A stretch of 64,000 bases of DNA from Metabacillus litoralis (GTDB lineage Bacteria > Bacillota > Bacilli > Bacillales > Bacillaceae), in assembly GCF_003667825.1 (NCBI RefSeq), contig NZ_CP033043.1, positions 3,722,001 through 3,786,000 of the forward strand, in the 5' to 3' direction. Of this stretch, positions 63,806 to 64,000 are shown one piece after another. Position numbers and translations under genes: made by a program. Every line of letters starts with the position of its first letter. The first letter of the stretch is position 1. The notes below the pieces were generated by a model that worked only from the letters and a program-made list of their open reading frames with translations, was not told where the DNA came from and searched no databases.

Positions 63806-64000
63806 ATTTATATTCCCACACCACTTTCCACTCTTCCTCATGCTGAACAGCGTACACATCCTGTTCAACTGTGAACGTTCCGAATTTACTTTTAAACGTT
63901 TGACTCACCAGCATCTGATACGCTAGAGGAAACGTCTCAGCATCCTTGGCCATTTTAAAGTTCTCGACCTCTTCTTCCCCATCTACATCATATGAAAAGG
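63804..64000 (-). CDS. Partial hypothetical protein (C-terminal end only)
   Basis: The last 65 codons of a minus-strand gene that continues past the right edge; it ends TVEQDVYAVQHEEEWKVVWE YK. The pattern resembles the end of an NTF2-like domain, but the family cannot be named from this part. The stop overlaps the terminator stem. Confidence 0.6.
   Translation of the reverse strand, partial: FSYDVDGEEEVENFKMAKDAETFPLAYQMLVSQTFKSKFGTFTVEQDVYAVQHEEEWKVVWEYK

Overview
The window looks like a chromosome segment of a low-GC Gram-positive endospore-former relative (family Bacillaceae, genus not determinable from sequence alone). The reasons are AT-rich DNA, strong AGGAGG-type ribosome binding sites, frequent TTG/GTG starts, T-tailed hairpin terminators, an SbsC-type S-layer protein, an LCP (TagU-like) ligase, and ComM and YicI homologues. 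There are no rRNA or tRNA genes, no CRISPR array and no recognisable prophage.

Layout. 1-2.3 kb: a YicI-type alpha-xylosidase (3' end cut by the window edge), divergent from an AraC regulator. 3.3-12.5 kb: chemoreceptor, a four-gene membrane/PIN-domain cluster, Crp/Fnr regulator, DUF3307, class III adenylate/guanylate cyclase and small secreted proteins. 12.5-15 kb: a REP-associated-transposase-like gene (RAYT, HUH/Y1) overlapping comM. 15.1-15.9 kb: a c-di-GMP-I riboswitch with terminator in front of a small membrane protein. 16-25 kb: secreted proteins sharing an undescribed GGGYYV module, a second PIN/metalloprotease membrane cluster, an LRAT-fold protein and a SUKH protein. 25-35 kb: a short chemoreceptor-like signalling protein, a frameshifted GIY-YIG gene, then a conflict-system-like locus (stand-alone RyR domain and RyR/Rossmann membrane protein, divergent from TIR-ATPase, SPFH and membrane-SH3 genes, followed by a HEPN-CBS gene). 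35-38.6 kb: a decaying cluster of SbsC-domain paralogues. 38.6-47 kb: phosphatase, then a two-component system and an ABC exporter with accessory lipoprotein. 47-50 kb: a lone IS21-type transposase and a large serine recombinase. 50.4-53.3 kb: the SbsC-like S-layer gene. 53.7-60.7 kb: a polysaccharide operon (ugd, galU, three glycosyltransferases, an epimerase, a sugar-phosphate transferase). 61.4-62.4 kb: an LCP ligase. 62.46-63.4 kb: an 18-copy array of an exactly 52-bp repeat.

The most pervasive feature is a dispersed 19-bp palindrome, consensus GGGACAGGTTCCTTGTCCC, with about 29 copies (including decayed ones) between 3.3 and 38.2 kb and none seen after that. Nearly all copies at gene ends lie in the sense orientation directly at the stop codon, several supply the last codons of the protein, and one forms the 3' end of the RAYT gene. 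The two form a natural REP/RAYT pair.

The best candidate for an undescribed biological system is the divergent RyR / TIR-ATPase / SPFH locus at 27.7-35.1 kb. Its promoter region holds a perfect 16-bp hairpin just before the TIR gene's ribosome binding site. Function calls rest on motif recognition by eye; no database search was possible.
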